The notes: generated from the sequence alone by a model not told the origin. Counted from the first letter of the stretch, positions 9,501-18,857 are shown. The stretch: DNA of 28,184 nucleotides from Tubiluchus corallicola (GCA_030141605.1 JAQGDQ010001538.1:7501-35684), one strand, 5' to 3'. Numbers and translations: made by a program.

Positions 9501-11372
9501 CAAAACAAGTGATACAAATTACCCTTGCTTATTTTCTGTGATTACAAATGATTGTAAATATTTCTGTTGTAGAAAAGTGAGATGTTCCTAGTTTGTTTAC
9601 TTCTACTGAAAGCATAAAATTTGACCAGAATAACTGCTACACCTCAGATGTACTTCATGTACTAATGAGAATATTCATCCTCAGTCTTTATGAACCACGT
9701 CAAACAGATGCTTACTCAAAACCAAAATGAATGCAGCATAGCCTGCAATTGAAACTGTGTTTCACGAGTTTGGTGGCAGTATTGGATTTTCTAAAATGCG
9801 GATGCTGCCAATACTTGCGCCCCAGTTTATAACTGCATGCTGGCCAGAAAAAGCGGATCTCTTCAAACTCTCATTTTGGTTACAAAAACAGATTATTAAA
9901 AATTCAATATGGCAGCATGAGTAAACTTTCACTTGGTTCTGTGTAGACACAGAATTTTGCTTTCTGATCAATATTGAATTAAAGCCTGTCTTAATCATTA
10001 GGATGTGGCTAGCAGACGTTGCCAGGAATTGCAGTCTGCAAGTATGGCATTCAAATGTAGGTTCACTCTACACTTTTTCTTTCTTTTTGTCTTTAGTCCA
10101 TTTCAATAATCATGAACTAATTTCAACTAGTTGAAACAACATCACAGATAACGGGGATTATAGCAACTGGTCAGCTAACATGTGTAGTCTAAACCCTCGG
10201 TAAAGCAGGAACATTGAATTTGCAAAGTAACAGCCTTATGGAAGCATTATTATTGACGTTTCTTATTAACATTTCTGTATAAATAGAAGTTAGTGGTTTC
10301 CTACTTACTTGTTCAATAATTTCTCATTGAATTGTACATTCCTATATGAAAAGCATAACAGGAAATTTCAGTTTTTTGGAAAATAACTCATTTGATAATT
10401 TATGCATACCACAAACGGAAAGTCCCTCCCAATTACATCCTCTCCGCCTCGAATTCTTGGTTCAGCTGTCAAATTGGCAACTAAAAAACAATAAAACAGG
10501 CAACAGAGTGCAAATCATACATTCACCAGATGTTGTTACGTTTGTGATCTTTGATGGCGTCTTTAATTTGTCAATAAAATAAAGTAAATAGCATATATGC
10601 CACTTATGCCATGCGGGGTGTATGACCATTTGTTAATGTGTGAACAATTATAATTTGTCATATTAATATTACTAATCTGTCATATTAATTCTTTATTTGG
10701 CATTAAAATTGTTCACTCATTATAATAAAATTGAGTAAGACTCAACGTATTGTTAAAATAAGAACACTGTTCAAGACAAATGCGTCCAGTGCTGACTAAA
10801 ACAACTTAAGTCTAATTGTTTACAACTATGCAAATATTTACAAACTTGCTATTAAAAGTATTTACAAAACAATATTACAAAATTACACTGTATATACATG
10901 ATATATTACACAATTAAAAAACGCGCATTAGATACACAAATTATATATTCTAAATTATTTTATGTAGATCAGGGGAGGAAGTAGATGAAAGTTGAGTGTG
11001 TGTAATTAATTCCAGATGCATAATTTGGAAGTGAAACTTGTTACTGATTCTCTTTTAATTTCTTTTTAAACTGGTGGAGAGATTTTACTTTTTTTATTTC
11101 AATTCCTTGTTAATGAAGCTTAAGCAACAACGTCTTAACCAATTGTAACCACGCAAACACTTAGTGCGTCACAGCTGTAATGGTTGAATTATTATCCAGG
11201 ATCTTCATTGGGTAAATGAGTTTGTCTTATACAGATTATTTAAAAGTTACTGAGACTAACCTTTGTTAAGTGAACCATTTGCAGTTGTAGAACGTGGAAC
11301 TGATGCAGAAATACATTGGTCAAACCAAAACCATGTAGTACACACTAACGAAAGTAAAGCAGCTGGTTTCAT
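3250..11372 (-). CDS. Secreted or membrane-anchored S1A (chymotrypsin-fold) serine protease, complete, 7 exons
   Basis: I joined seven minus-strand exons: 11372-11261, 10480-10410, 9482-9394, 7916-7844, 6385-6196, 5802-5675 and 3540-3250. All introns are GT-AG, the phases match at every junction (1,0,2,0,1,0), and the CDS totals 954 nt (317 residues plus TAA). Residues 1-23 look like a signal peptide (cut near ISA|SVPR). A short propeptide ends EPR46, followed by the new N-terminus IRGGED. His87 (MTAAHC), Asp134 (RNDIALLRM) and Ser224 (GDSGGPA) form the triad, with His-Asp spacing of 47 residues, normal for the family. GWG is at 172-174. The position matching S1 residue 189 is Ser218, so trypsin specificity is unlikely. 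Cys42-58 and Cys168-182 equivalents are present (C72/C88, C199/C211). Equivalents of Cys136/201 (V168/W230) and Cys191/220 are both absent. After the catalytic domain a tail of about 36 residues ends in the hydrophobic [15 protein letters not shown], which could be a GPI signal or anchor (inference). NxS/T sequons occur at N32, N40, N111 and N126. Substrate is unknown. Confidence 0.9.
3811..4350 (+). repeat. About 40-bp minisatellite in protease intron 6, TTAATTAA in most units
   Basis: About a dozen imperfect units, each built from TCAAGAATACTGGTGATTAA and TTAAACTACTGAATTAAAG. Two unit variants alternate (GTGATTAATT and GTGGTTAATT types), suggesting a higher-order repeat of about 80 bp. It lies inside the intron 3541-5674. 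Confidence 0.88.
4351..5674. other. Remainder of protease intron 6
   Basis: AT-rich intronic sequence. The 98-codon frame at 4570-4866 on the plus strand has no recognisable domain and no splice support. No exon was seen on the minus strand here, and the junction phases on either side need none. Confidence 0.5.
5675..5802 (-). CDS. Protease exon 6: S1-pocket wall
   Basis: Encodes [20 protein letters not shown] and on through [12 protein letters not shown]. The two cysteines match Cys168 and Cys182. The run RSITY before GDSGGP replaces the usual D-S-C-Q, so both the specificity residue 189 and Cys191 are changed. The acceptor is TCTTTCAG, and the donor TAT|GTAAGT is a near-consensus site. Confidence 0.88.
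6196..6385 (-). CDS. Protease exon 5: catalytic aspartate and GWG
   Basis: Encodes [20 protein letters not shown] and on through [16 protein letters not shown] and VILVGWG. The Asp of NDIALL is the triad aspartate. The acceptor is TTTTTACAG and the donor is G|GTATGC. The cysteine that normally precedes GWG (C136) is Val168. Confidence 0.92.
6386..7843. other. Protease intron 4
   Basis: An AT-rich intron with consensus GTGAGT donor and TTTTTACAG acceptor on the minus strand. Short plus-strand frames (for example 7117-7317 and 7358-7618) show no motif. It holds the GT-rich tract at 6739-6864. Confidence 0.6.
6739..6864 (+). repeat. GTGGTGTGGT-type low-complexity tract
   Basis: Repeats of TGTGG/TGGTG with interruptions such as AAAGTGATGGATG, within protease intron 4. 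A degenerate pentamer satellite. Confidence 0.8.
7844..7916 (-). CDS. Protease exon 4: linker between His and Asp
   Basis: A 73-nt exon encoding [14 protein letters not shown] and on to NATTC. It was placed by phase: the acceptor ..ACAGGTAG supplies the third base of Gly91, and the donor TGT|GTGAGT leaves phase 0. It brings His-Asp spacing to 47 residues. The nearby upstream acceptor (..TTGACAG) would give a frame stop, so the second AG is required. C115 is an extra cysteine not usual in the family. Confidence 0.8.
7917..9393. other. Protease intron 3
   Basis: Non-coding apart from a gag-like fossil at 9016-9216. Donor GTAAGC and acceptor ACAGGTAG on the minus strand. The short minus frame at 7979-8161 is not needed by the gene model. 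Confidence 0.55.
9016..9216 (+). pseudogene. Fossil fragment resembling the start of a Ty3-type retroelement gag
   Basis: Frame from ATG 9016 to TAA 9216 with an in-frame TAA at codon 9. The middle encodes [20 protein letters not shown] and on to [13 protein letters not shown]. This fits the (P)xLxLxGN.AENW..F...W..Y pattern common at the N-terminus of gag-like proteins of gypsy/Ty3-type and related retroelements in animals. No protease, RT or LTR was found nearby, so only a shard remains. It is antisense to the host protease gene. The assignment rests on recalled family pattern only. Confidence 0.45.
9394..9482 (-). CDS. Protease exon 3: catalytic histidine
   Basis: Encodes [20 protein letters not shown] followed by IMTAAHCLL. 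The CGGTLI and TAAHC signatures of S1A are both intact, including the Cys42-Cys58 pair. The donor is GG|GTAAGC, phase 2. Confidence 0.92.
9483..10409. other. Protease intron 2
   Basis: No gene recognised. The minus-strand frame at 9762-9998 lies here. Its sequence around 9770-9930 (GCTGCCAATACTTGCGCCCC, and TGGCAGCATGAG in the other direction) has the look of a dispersed repeat, but I could not assign it. Confidence 0.45.
10410..10480 (-). CDS. Protease exon 2: activation site
   Basis: A 71-nt exon preceded by a T-rich acceptor (TTGTTTTTTAG) and followed by GTG|GTATGC. It encodes the end of the propeptide and the activation site [18 protein letters not shown], which aligns to the IVGGxxA..G.FPW start of S1A proteases. 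Entry phase 1 and exit phase 0 match its neighbours. An ORF on the opposite strand covers this exon and is a shadow. Confidence 0.85.
10481..11260. other. Protease intron 1
   Basis: Very AT-rich, with donor GTTAGT and acceptor TTTTTTAG on the minus strand. No other feature seen. Confidence 0.6.
11261..11372 (-). CDS. Protease exon 1: start codon, signal peptide, propeptide start
   Basis: Begins at the ATG at 11372 (reverse strand) and encodes 37 residues starting [17 protein letters not shown], a basic residue then a hydrophobic core, as in a signal peptide. The donor is G|GTTAGT, phase 1. A plausible acceptor (ATCATTTTCAG) lies about 30 bp upstream of the ATG, so a separate 5' UTR exon may exist further upstream. 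A short out-of-frame upstream ATG lies in between. Confidence 0.8.
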
Positions 11373-11431
11373 CTATGGCTCACAGACAAGACCACATTCC
11401 TGAAAATGATAATCCAAAAATAATAAATAAT

Positions 11432-11772
11432 CTTGCTCTCTCCCTCTTGCTTTCTCTCTCTCTGTCTCTCTCTTGCTCTCTCTCTCTCTCTCTTTCTCTT
11501 TCTCTCTCTTTTGCTCTCTCTCTCTCTCTCTTTCTCTCTTGCTCTCTCTCTCTATCTTGCTGTCTCTCTCTCTCTATGTCTTGCTCTCTCTCTCGTTCTC
11601 TTTCTCTCTCTGTCTCTCTTTCTCTCTCTCCCTCTTTTTCGCTCTCTCTCTCTCTCTTTTGCTCTCTCTATCTCTTTTGCTCTCTCTCTCTCTTGCTATC
11701 TCTTTCTCTCACTCTCTCTCTTTCTCTCTCAGCTCTCTCTCTCTTGCTCTCGCTCTCTCGCTCTCTTTCTCC

Positions 11773-11847
<75 letters not shown>

Positions 11848-11912
11848 CCTCTCCCTCTCTCTCTTTCTCTCTTGCTCTCTCTCTTTCTCTCTCTCTTGCT
11901 CTATCTGCTCTC
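11432..11912 (+). repeat. CT-rich microsatellite (GA on the protease coding strand)
   Basis: About 480 bp of CTCTCT interrupted by TTGCTC, TTTCTC and CTGTCTC. It starts about 60 bp upstream of the minus-strand protease ATG and follows an AATAATAAATAAT stretch. The Leu/Ser-rich and Arg/Glu-rich frames across it are repeat artefacts. Confidence 0.95.
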
Positions 11913-12169
11913 TGCGCATGCGCTCGTTTTGTGCAGGTACAAATCTTGATCGTCCATGAAATTTTTTTATAAATTGGTAATTTAAGTGGTGAAAAATCAG
12001 ACTTACTTGAGAAATAACTTAAGCATCTTAATCTTCGTGATATTGCTGTGCTTTTAATATATAATTTGTCAATTTACGTGGTATGTTGAAAAGGAAATTG
12101 AATCATTTTCTGGGGCTCCCAGAATGGGACACTATCCATTTGTAAACTCATATTAATAATAACGCTGGA
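11913..12169. other. Spacer between CT array and LINE fragment
   Basis: Unique AT-rich DNA with no recognised feature. Confidence 0.4.
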
Positions 12170-13255
12170 CATAGTGAAAATCGTTTATGATTTGAAGAAT
12201 GCAGACTGGGCTTTATGGTCTCACACTTTAGAAACTAAAATACGGTAAAATTTTGACAGTATCATTACATGTTTGAATCTACGAAATGCAAAAGAATTGT
12301 GGGAGCGCTTTAAGCATTTGATTACTGAAACTTCTAACGAAATCCTGCCTGTCAAACGTGTATGTAAATATAGTAAATCATCCTGAATTAAAACGTCAGT
12401 CTGAAAATGTTCGACAACTTAAAAAGAGGTATCAGCGTTACTCGTCCCATAACGCCTATAATGCATATGTTCAAGCTAAGGAAGAGCTCAAAAGCAGTTT
12501 AATTTCACAAATAGATAACTGGATTCTCACTAACTCAGTTAATATGAACTCGTCCAAAGGAGTAAACTTTTGGAAGGCATATCATAAGGTAATTCCTAAC
12601 ATAAAAGACAATCAAGTTGACATTTTGAAACATGGTAACCGTTATTATATTCGATGATTCATGGGTAGCCATTTGGAAAATGACGTATTTGATAACAACT
12701 GGAAAGTGTTCGTTGATCAGTTTGTTGATTCCTTAGAATATAGTGAAGGAAACGATGACTCTTTGAATGTTCCTTTCACGATGGACGAACTTACTAAAGG
12801 AATAAAATGAAGTTCCTCAAACGGTATCCATCCTCGAATGATTAAAAGTTTAGGATTTTGAGCCAAATCTGTACTTTTGAATTTTGAATTACACAGTACT
12901 GAACGATATTTGTTTTGCCTAATTAGTAAAATGCAAAGTGACCTCATAAAGAAACATCCAGCCATCGCTGTATTTTGTGATTTTGAAAAGGCCTTTGACC
13001 CACACACTGTCAAAGGCCTTTTCAAAATCACAAAATACAGTGATGTATTTTAATCTTCAAACTCTATCAATTAGGAATTGCTGGAAAGTTTTTGGCTACA
13101 ATCAAAAACTACTGGTTGAGTCGATCATTCTCTATCAGTGTAGGTAAATTCTGTTCTCAAGAGTGTAACAGCAATATTGGCCTCCCGCAAGGCTCTGTCC
13201 TTTCACCTCTGTTATTCATAATTTTCATCTCAGAAATGCTAAATGTTGTAAGATC
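12170..13255 (+). pseudogene. LINE ORF2 fragment (linker plus part of RT), broken
   Basis: Begins in a segment reading YDLKNADWALWSHTLE (compare YDFKNSGWTQWSAALE at 14420-14466). A frameshift near 12350 leads into the region after the endonuclease, 12358-12657 (RQLKKRYQRYSSHNAYNAY; compare RQLRKNYKRHSNYVNVNAY at 14658-14708). It continues through VPFTMDEL and SNGIHPRMIKSLGF, jumps near 12900 into RT motif A (AVFCDFEKAFD), and reaches motif B (IGLPQGSVLSPLLFI) near 13170-13225. It stops before the YADD motif and carries several stops and frameshifts. It belongs to the same family as the next copy but is diverged from it. A snap-back inverted duplication sits right after motif A. Confidence 0.82.
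12963..13045. repeat. Near-perfect 37-bp inverted repeat with 9-nt loop
   Basis: Left arm 12963-12999 and right arm 13009-13045 are reverse complements with one mismatch (CATCGCTG versus CATCACTG). The loop is CCACACACT. The left arm is native LINE coding sequence (RT motif A). The right arm replaces the residues expected after it (compare DSVWING at 15517-15537), after which homologous sequence resumes (LIFKLYQLGIAGK). Confidence 0.96.
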
Positions 13256-13290
13256 CAATAAAATGGCAGACGTCTTCCTTGTAGCTGTAG

Positions 13291-13668
13291 ACGACCGTTA
13301 AAGGCCCAAATACTGGAATTGTACTGGTTAAAGTGACATTTGCAACAAAGAAAGACCTCGATTTGGCAATGCGAGAAGGTATCCCAGTTGGAAAAATGTA
13401 TTGTGGTGTGGAGAAATTTGTGTTCAAAAATAGGCCATTGATTTGCTACAATTGTTACAGTTATGGTCATGTCGCAAAATGGTGCGCTCGCAAAGTGGTC
13501 TGTGGAAACTGTGCAGAAAATCATAAGACGGATGATTGCAAAAATGACGAAGAAAAGTGCAAAAACTGCAAAGGTGGTCACAGATCTTGGTCAAGGGATT
13601 GCCCTATCTACAAACAGGAGCAAGCTCGCATAAATGGGGAAGCAGACGACACATGCCATGTTTGCTAG
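13291..13668 (+). pseudogene. LINE ORF1 C-terminal part (gag-like, three zinc knuckles)
   Basis: An open frame with no native start, truncated at its 5' side. It contains three cysteine/histidine knuckles: CYNCYSYGHVAKWC (C-x2-C-x4-H-x4-C), CGNCAENHKTDDC (C-x2-C-x3-H-x4-C) and CKNCKGGHRSWSRDC (C-x2-C-x3-H-x6-C). These are typical of the RNA-binding ORF1 proteins of jockey/I-like LINEs. The preceding REGIPVGKMYCGVEKF matches QEGIPIKHLLCEVEQY of the other copy. It overlaps the start of ORF2 in another frame (ATGTTTGCTAG at 13658). Confidence 0.88.
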
Positions 13669-16600
13669 TATAAACAACACATTGAAGGTGTGTCAAATAA
13701 ACATAAACAAATTTTCTAATCACTCGAAATTAGCAGTTGATACATTTGTCAATGATCATCAATGTGATATTGTGGCCTTACAGGAGATCAAAGTACTTGA
13801 AAAAGATATAGCGCAAGTATCTTTATCCAACTACATCAGTTACGCAAAGCCATCCAAAGGATATTCGGGTGGGAGTGGTCTTATGATTAGAACTGGCTTC
13901 ACCAGCTGCAGAGTGCCTGAACTGGAACCTCCTGAGTTAGATACTGTCTGGGTTATCCCATACATTTATGGCAGGAAATATTTGATAAACTCTATATATA
14001 TATATATAACTCCTAACACTCCTCAGCTAGTCAAAATATATGTGAAAAATATTAAAAATGCTTATAAATTTGCCGAGACTCATGGCATAACCAATTTTTT
14101 ATCCGTTGGAGACTTAAACGCGCGTAGTTATGCATGGGACAACAACTTGAACACTCATGGAAGACTTATAAACGACTTACTTGCAGATAATAATATGGAC
14201 TTAGCCGTTATTGCGCCCAACGTAGAAACTTTTCAATCGATAACCGGGAAGAGCATCATAGATATCATTTTAGCATCAAAATGTAGCGCAAATGGTATTT
14301 TAACACAAACAGTGCACACTGACGTTGAGCTGTTTACAGGAGCACCGCAAATGGAACATTTTCCTGTAATTACTGAGTTTAGAGCAGGTGGTCCAAAACC
14401 TGAGAATACTAAGGTCCGCTATGACTTTAAAAATAGCGGTTGGACTCAATGGTCAGCAGCTCTTGAAAATAATTTAAGACAATGTTTCACCAGAATTGCT
14501 GCAGAGTTAGAAACAACAATGCAGAAGCCGTGTGGACACTCTTTTTACAATCTGTTCAGGAAAGCTGTAGTGAAGCGTTAGTGACAAAACGTATCTGCAC
14601 ACACAGCAAGCCATTTTGGACACCACAATTATCTGAACTATCACGAGAACTCAGACAACTAAGAAAGAACTACAAGCGACACTCCAATTATGTCAATGTG
14701 AATGCATATCTTGATAAAAAGACTCAGTTTGAAAACATATTAGCTGCAGAGTTAAATGACTGGGTTGTTAGTAATATTGTCAACTTAAATGTCCAGCAAG
14801 GCAAAGCTTTCTGGAAAACTTATAAAAAAGTGTTTGTTGAAAATTGCCAGAATGAGGTTGCTGTGTTGAAATGGCAGCGAAAATATTATGTAAAAGATGA
14901 AGATAAATGTAAGATATTGTATAACACGTTTTTTGCTGGGGCGCATTTTAGGGATTTTAAGTTATTTTGATCAGGGATGGTATCACCGTATAGAGAACGA
15001 AGTGCAAGGCATAAATTTTGAAGAACCATATAACGTTTGGTATAATGAACCCTTCACTATGAATGAATTAAAATTTGCGATAAACAGTGTGAAAGTAAGT
15101 GATAAAAGTATGGATATTGACGGAAACCACCCGCTCATGGTAAAGCACACTGGGTTTTGGGGGAAAAGTGTACTTCTCAACCCAGCTAATTTGTGCTTAA
15201 CGAAAGGAACATGGCCTTGGCAAAAAGCAAAAGTAGTTTTCATACGCAAAGAAGGTAAAAACGACTACAGTAGCCCATCGAACTACAGGCCCATCATTTA
15301 TTTCATCTTACTTCAGCAAAATAATTGAGAAACTTATTGAAAACCGGTTGAGGAAGTGGTTTAACGATCATAATATTATTGATATAGAACAGGAAGGGTT
15401 CAAGCCAGGGCATAATACAAACCGTTATATACTAAGGCTGGTTTCAGTTATCGAGAGAAAGAGACTTGAAGGGCAACTCGGTATTGGGATATTCTGCGAT
15501 TTCCAGAAAGCGTTTGACAGTGTGTGGATAAATGGCTTAATTTTTAAACTGCTACAGTCTGGTATCAAAGGTAACTTGCTGAATGTATTCTCTAGTTTTT
15601 TAAAACTATCTCGGGGGGGGGGGAGTAAACCCCTACCGGGCGCATCCCCCGGGTGGCGGATGGGGGACCCCTGGCTCACGAGCCAGGGTGCTCCGAATAT
15701 TCAAATAAGGAGCTGTGGACCAAATCCTTCAGGATAGACCTAGCAAGTCACTGAAGTACGTTTTGCTCAAGTAACTCATGGCGAACACAACTGATGTGGA
15801 GGAGGAGAAGACGTATTAAGACAGAGACACCTGGAGAGACGTTATCAAGTGTTCGCCGGCTGACAGATGAAAATCTACCAGGAGGATGGTGAGAAGGTGA
15901 GAAGTTTTTTAAAAAATAGGACAATTGTGATGAAGGTAAATGAATTTATATCAGCAAAAAATCAATGCCATATAGGAGTCCCTCAAGGCTCGGTTTTGTC
16001 CCCTTTATTGTTTATATTCTACATAGCAGACATGTTTAATGAACTGGATTTTAATCAAAACTTAGCTAAGTTTAAATATGCCGATGATGGCACAGTTTAT
16101 ATTTCTGCTGTCTCTGCTCAGGTCTGTCAGGATATTGCACAGCAATGTTGTGATAAATTGTACTAGTGGTGCCAAAAGTGGAGGCAAATTTTAAATTGTG
16201 ATATAGACAAGACTGAGGCTATTATATTTGGCAATGTAAATGAAAATACCATGCCATCGCTAAAAATTGGACAAAAGTCGATAAGTTATGTAAATGATAC
16301 TAAATGTCTGGGAATAACTGTCGACAAACAAATAAGTTTTGATAAACATGTTGCTAAAATTAGACAAAAAGCTTGAAAAAGTGGCACAACATTAAACAGT
16401 TATCTTTTAAGTATAAAGGTGTGAATATGTTCACGATTTTAAAGCTGTTTGAAACAATTGTTGTACGTACCGTCTTTTATGGGTCAGTTGCCAGGATGGT
16501 CAAAAAGCATAGTTATTTTGAAGACCTGTGGTATGATGTTGTCAAAACAGCAGCGGGTGTAGGTTACAATCCTAGCAAAAATGAAATCCAGCATATTTGT

Positions 16601-17282
16601 GGCGTCCCTCCCATTGATATAACGTATGATAATATATGTAGTAAATTTATGTTAAAAGTGTTAGCCAATCCAGATAATGATCTACTTAAGAAGGAAATTG
16701 CTATATGTGAAACCATGCCAAATAATGCTAGATATTGTGTGCATCCTGTAAAAATTCACCTGGCAACTACCAAGTCTTTCTTGAAGATTACAAAGGACAC
16801 TAATATGAGAAATCAAACATTGTCAAATCTCCCGAGAAAAAACTTTATTTATAGAAAAAAGGTTGGCTCGAAATATTTAACAACCCGATGGGAAAGAAGA
16901 TTTTATTATTGTACCCAAAATAGCAAATTTACCACAAGATAGACCTTCACCTATGTTAACGCCACTGTGTCTACCACTAACGCATTACGATAGGCTTATT
17001 GAAACAACTGCATTAAACTTACTTTTAAACAGAGGAACTAAATCATTTCGGTATAGAATAGGCGAACAAAATACAGATTGCTGTCATTGTAATAATGCAA
17101 CTCCTCAAACACCAGAACACATTATATTTGACTGTGATTTGGTAGACCATCAATTTCGGATAAATTTAAGGCAAATTCTGCCCTCAGCCAACATAAGCGA
17201 GATTTATCTAAACAGGGATAAAGATGTGTGCCAGGCATATGTAAATATTGTTAGAGATGTTGTGTGGAAAAAATTGCTATAA
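13634..17282 (+). pseudogene. LINE ORF2: APE-type endonuclease and reverse transcriptase, disabled
   Basis: The endonuclease is at about 13685-14290 (LKVCQININKFSNHSKLA, then ALQEIKV, YSGGSGLMIRTGF, SVGDLNARSYAWD and a late IIDIILA). A linker follows at 14600-14960. RT is at about 15060-16170: SNYRPI, motif A IFCDFQKAFDSVW, motif B IGVPQGSVLSPLLFI, catalytic KYADDGTVYIS (16074-16106). The thumb and C-terminal region end in CCHCNNATPQTPEHIIFDC, a C-x2-C-x9-H-x4-C finger. Lesions: frame changes near 14525, 14960, 15295, 16374 and 16905; a TAG at 16164; and a 297-bp insertion at 15606. The frames on each side of every lesion align in order, so the parent was a single long ORF. Confidence 0.9.
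15606..15902 (+). mobile_element. 297-bp GC-rich insertion in the RT, flanked by a 12-bp duplication
   Basis: AGTTTTTTAAAA occurs at 15594-15605 and again at 15903-15914. The RT frame reads SSFLK before and SFLKNRTIVMKVN after, so the intervening 297 bp is an insertion with a target-site duplication. The insert opens with eleven G residues (15613-15623). It holds an 8-bp stem with 4-nt loop at 15669-15688 (CCCTGGCT/AGCCAGGG) and a second possible stem, TCCCCC 15645-15650 with GGGGGA 15662-15667. It lacks a poly(A) or simple-repeat tail and has no long ORF. It may be a SINE or a piece of another LINE's structured 5' region. The family is unknown. Confidence 0.75.
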
Positions 17283-17466
17283 ATTAATTCAAATTATATT
17301 TACAGAAAAACAGGTATTGAGTTAATCGTTATATTGTAAATATTATAGGGTAAACTATGTATGTATTTTAAATTCATTCTAAATTGGCATTATGTATAAT
17401 CTTGTTATTGTAAATTTACACTTTGTAAACGAACCCCTTGTTTAATTCATTGTTTAATAACAGACT

Positions 17467-17684
17467 TATAATAATAATAATCTCTCTCTCTCTCTCTCTC
17501 TCGTTCTCTCTTGCCCTCTTTCCTCTCTCTCTCGCTCTTTCTCTCTCTTTCCCTCTCTCTTGCTCTCTTTTTCCTTCTCTCCCTCTCTCTTGCTCTCTCT
17601 CGCTCTCTCTGTTTCTCTTTCTTGCTCCCTCTCACTCGCTCTCTTTCTCTCTATCTCTTGCTCTCTCTGTCTCTCCCTCTTTTT
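17467..17684 (+). repeat. ATA tail followed by CT-rich microsatellite
   Basis: ATAATAATAATAAT at 17467-17480 is the likely LINE 3' tail. It passes directly into about 200 bp of interrupted CTCTCT (17481-17684). Frames over it are repeat artefacts. Confidence 0.9.
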
Positions 17685-18110
17685 AAAAAATGACTCATAA
17701 TACTGCCTAGCTGCAACAGCGTTCAATCCTCTTAATCTTTAAAATAAATCAATAGTTCATAAAGTGTCTAGTAATTAAAATATCACTCACCCAAGCGGCA
17801 GTCAGTGCAAAAGAAATCCGCAAAAACAAAAAAGAAAGAAAAACACACACAAGTATATATGAACAATAAAATAAAATAAATTAAAATAATGATAATAAAA
17901 ATTGCAGATCTCTTTCTTCGATGCACGTTCAAGTTTAAACGCTGAAAGTATAAACCAGAATGACGCTGCTTTGCACGAAGCCTTCCAAACTCGCGTAGTC
18001 TTGGAAACGCAAACGCGTCTTGAAAACAATGAGCGACTGTCATTGTACTGCGTCTATACTTTTAATAACTTCCCAACCTTACATATATTATGCTATGAAA
18101 AATTTGAAAA
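17685..18110. other. Spacer between CT arrays
   Basis: No gene recognised. Overlapping frames on both strands at 17783-18043 (for example a Phe/Ile-rich one) have no motif and no splice support. Confidence 0.4.
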
Positions 18111-18150
18111 CTCTCTCTCTCACTCTGTTTCTCTCTCTCCCTCTTTCTCT
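18111..18150 (+). repeat. Short CT-rich tract
   Basis: Forty bases of CTCTCT with TGTTTCT and CCCTC interruptions. Confidence 0.85.
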
Positions 18151-18250
18151 TACCACCATTCACACAGTTACTCTATCACATTCTTTGCGAAAATATATAT
18201 CCAGTGCATGCTAAATGTTTTTATAAATTATGCAAGTATTCACTAAACAC

Positions 18251-18460
<210 letters not shown>

Positions 18461-18857
18461 GGACCGTGACCCTGACTAAGTAAAGTTGCTACCAGAGCTG
18501 GTCATATTTTGAAGTCAATTTTAACAACTTTATACCGTGTTATGTTCTATAAATTTTATACCTACGTGTATATGAATAGAACGCGGTTTCAATGATGTAA
18601 TTTAAATTTTGTGATAATTGATCTTATTAAAGTTATCAACGAAATAAACATTGTTGTAAAAACTATATTGTGTGGATTTGGCGCGAAAACCAAACGCCGA
18701 GAATTAGTGGAGGACCTACAGGAAAGCCCTAATCGGGTCGTTAACAATCAATGGTAATTAAGGAAAATCATTTCCTAGTGACAAAGACGTTCCCCTTGAC
18801 AACCTCAGGCATTATAAGGCCACTATTATATCCTGATTATGCAATACCTTGTTCAAA
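18461..18857 (+). other. Probable 5' flank and 5' UTR of the second LINE copy
   Basis: Unique sequence leading to the ORF1 start at 18858. The GC-richer portion from about 18672 (GGCGCGAAAACCAAACGCCG) may be the LINE 5' UTR. The element's 5' boundary was not resolved. Confidence 0.4.

Larger units (their letters stand above)
13256..17480 (+). mobile_element. 5'-truncated non-LTR retrotransposon (LINE) with ORF1 and ORF2
   Basis: Starts inside ORF1 and runs through ORF2, an AT-rich 3' UTR (17283-17466) and an ATA-repeat tail at 17467-17480, followed by a CT array. Endonuclease before RT, zinc knuckles in ORF1 and a terminal CCHC motif place it among endonuclease-type LINEs of the jockey/I/CR1 assemblage. 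No RNase H domain was seen. It is inactive: at least five frameshifts, two stops and one insertion. The upstream fragment at 12170-13255 abuts it, so this may be a concatenation of two copies. Confidence 0.88.

Noticed and set aside
9762-9998. 78-codon minus-strand frame in protease intron 2
   Set aside because: The gene model joins exons 2 and 3 in phase without it. Sequence looks like part of a dispersed repeat.
10346-10582. 78-codon plus-strand ORF
   Set aside because: Antisense shadow over protease exon 2. No motif of its own.
11375-11972. Leu/Ser-rich plus-strand and Arg/Glu-rich minus-strand ORFs
   Set aside because: Artefacts of the CT array, as are those at 17438-17726 and 18204-18479.
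15613-15700. HDV-like self-cleaving ribozyme at the start of the GC-rich insert
   Set aside because: G-run start and nested stems are suggestive, but I could not lay out the required double-pseudoknot pairings by eye. Kept only as a test.
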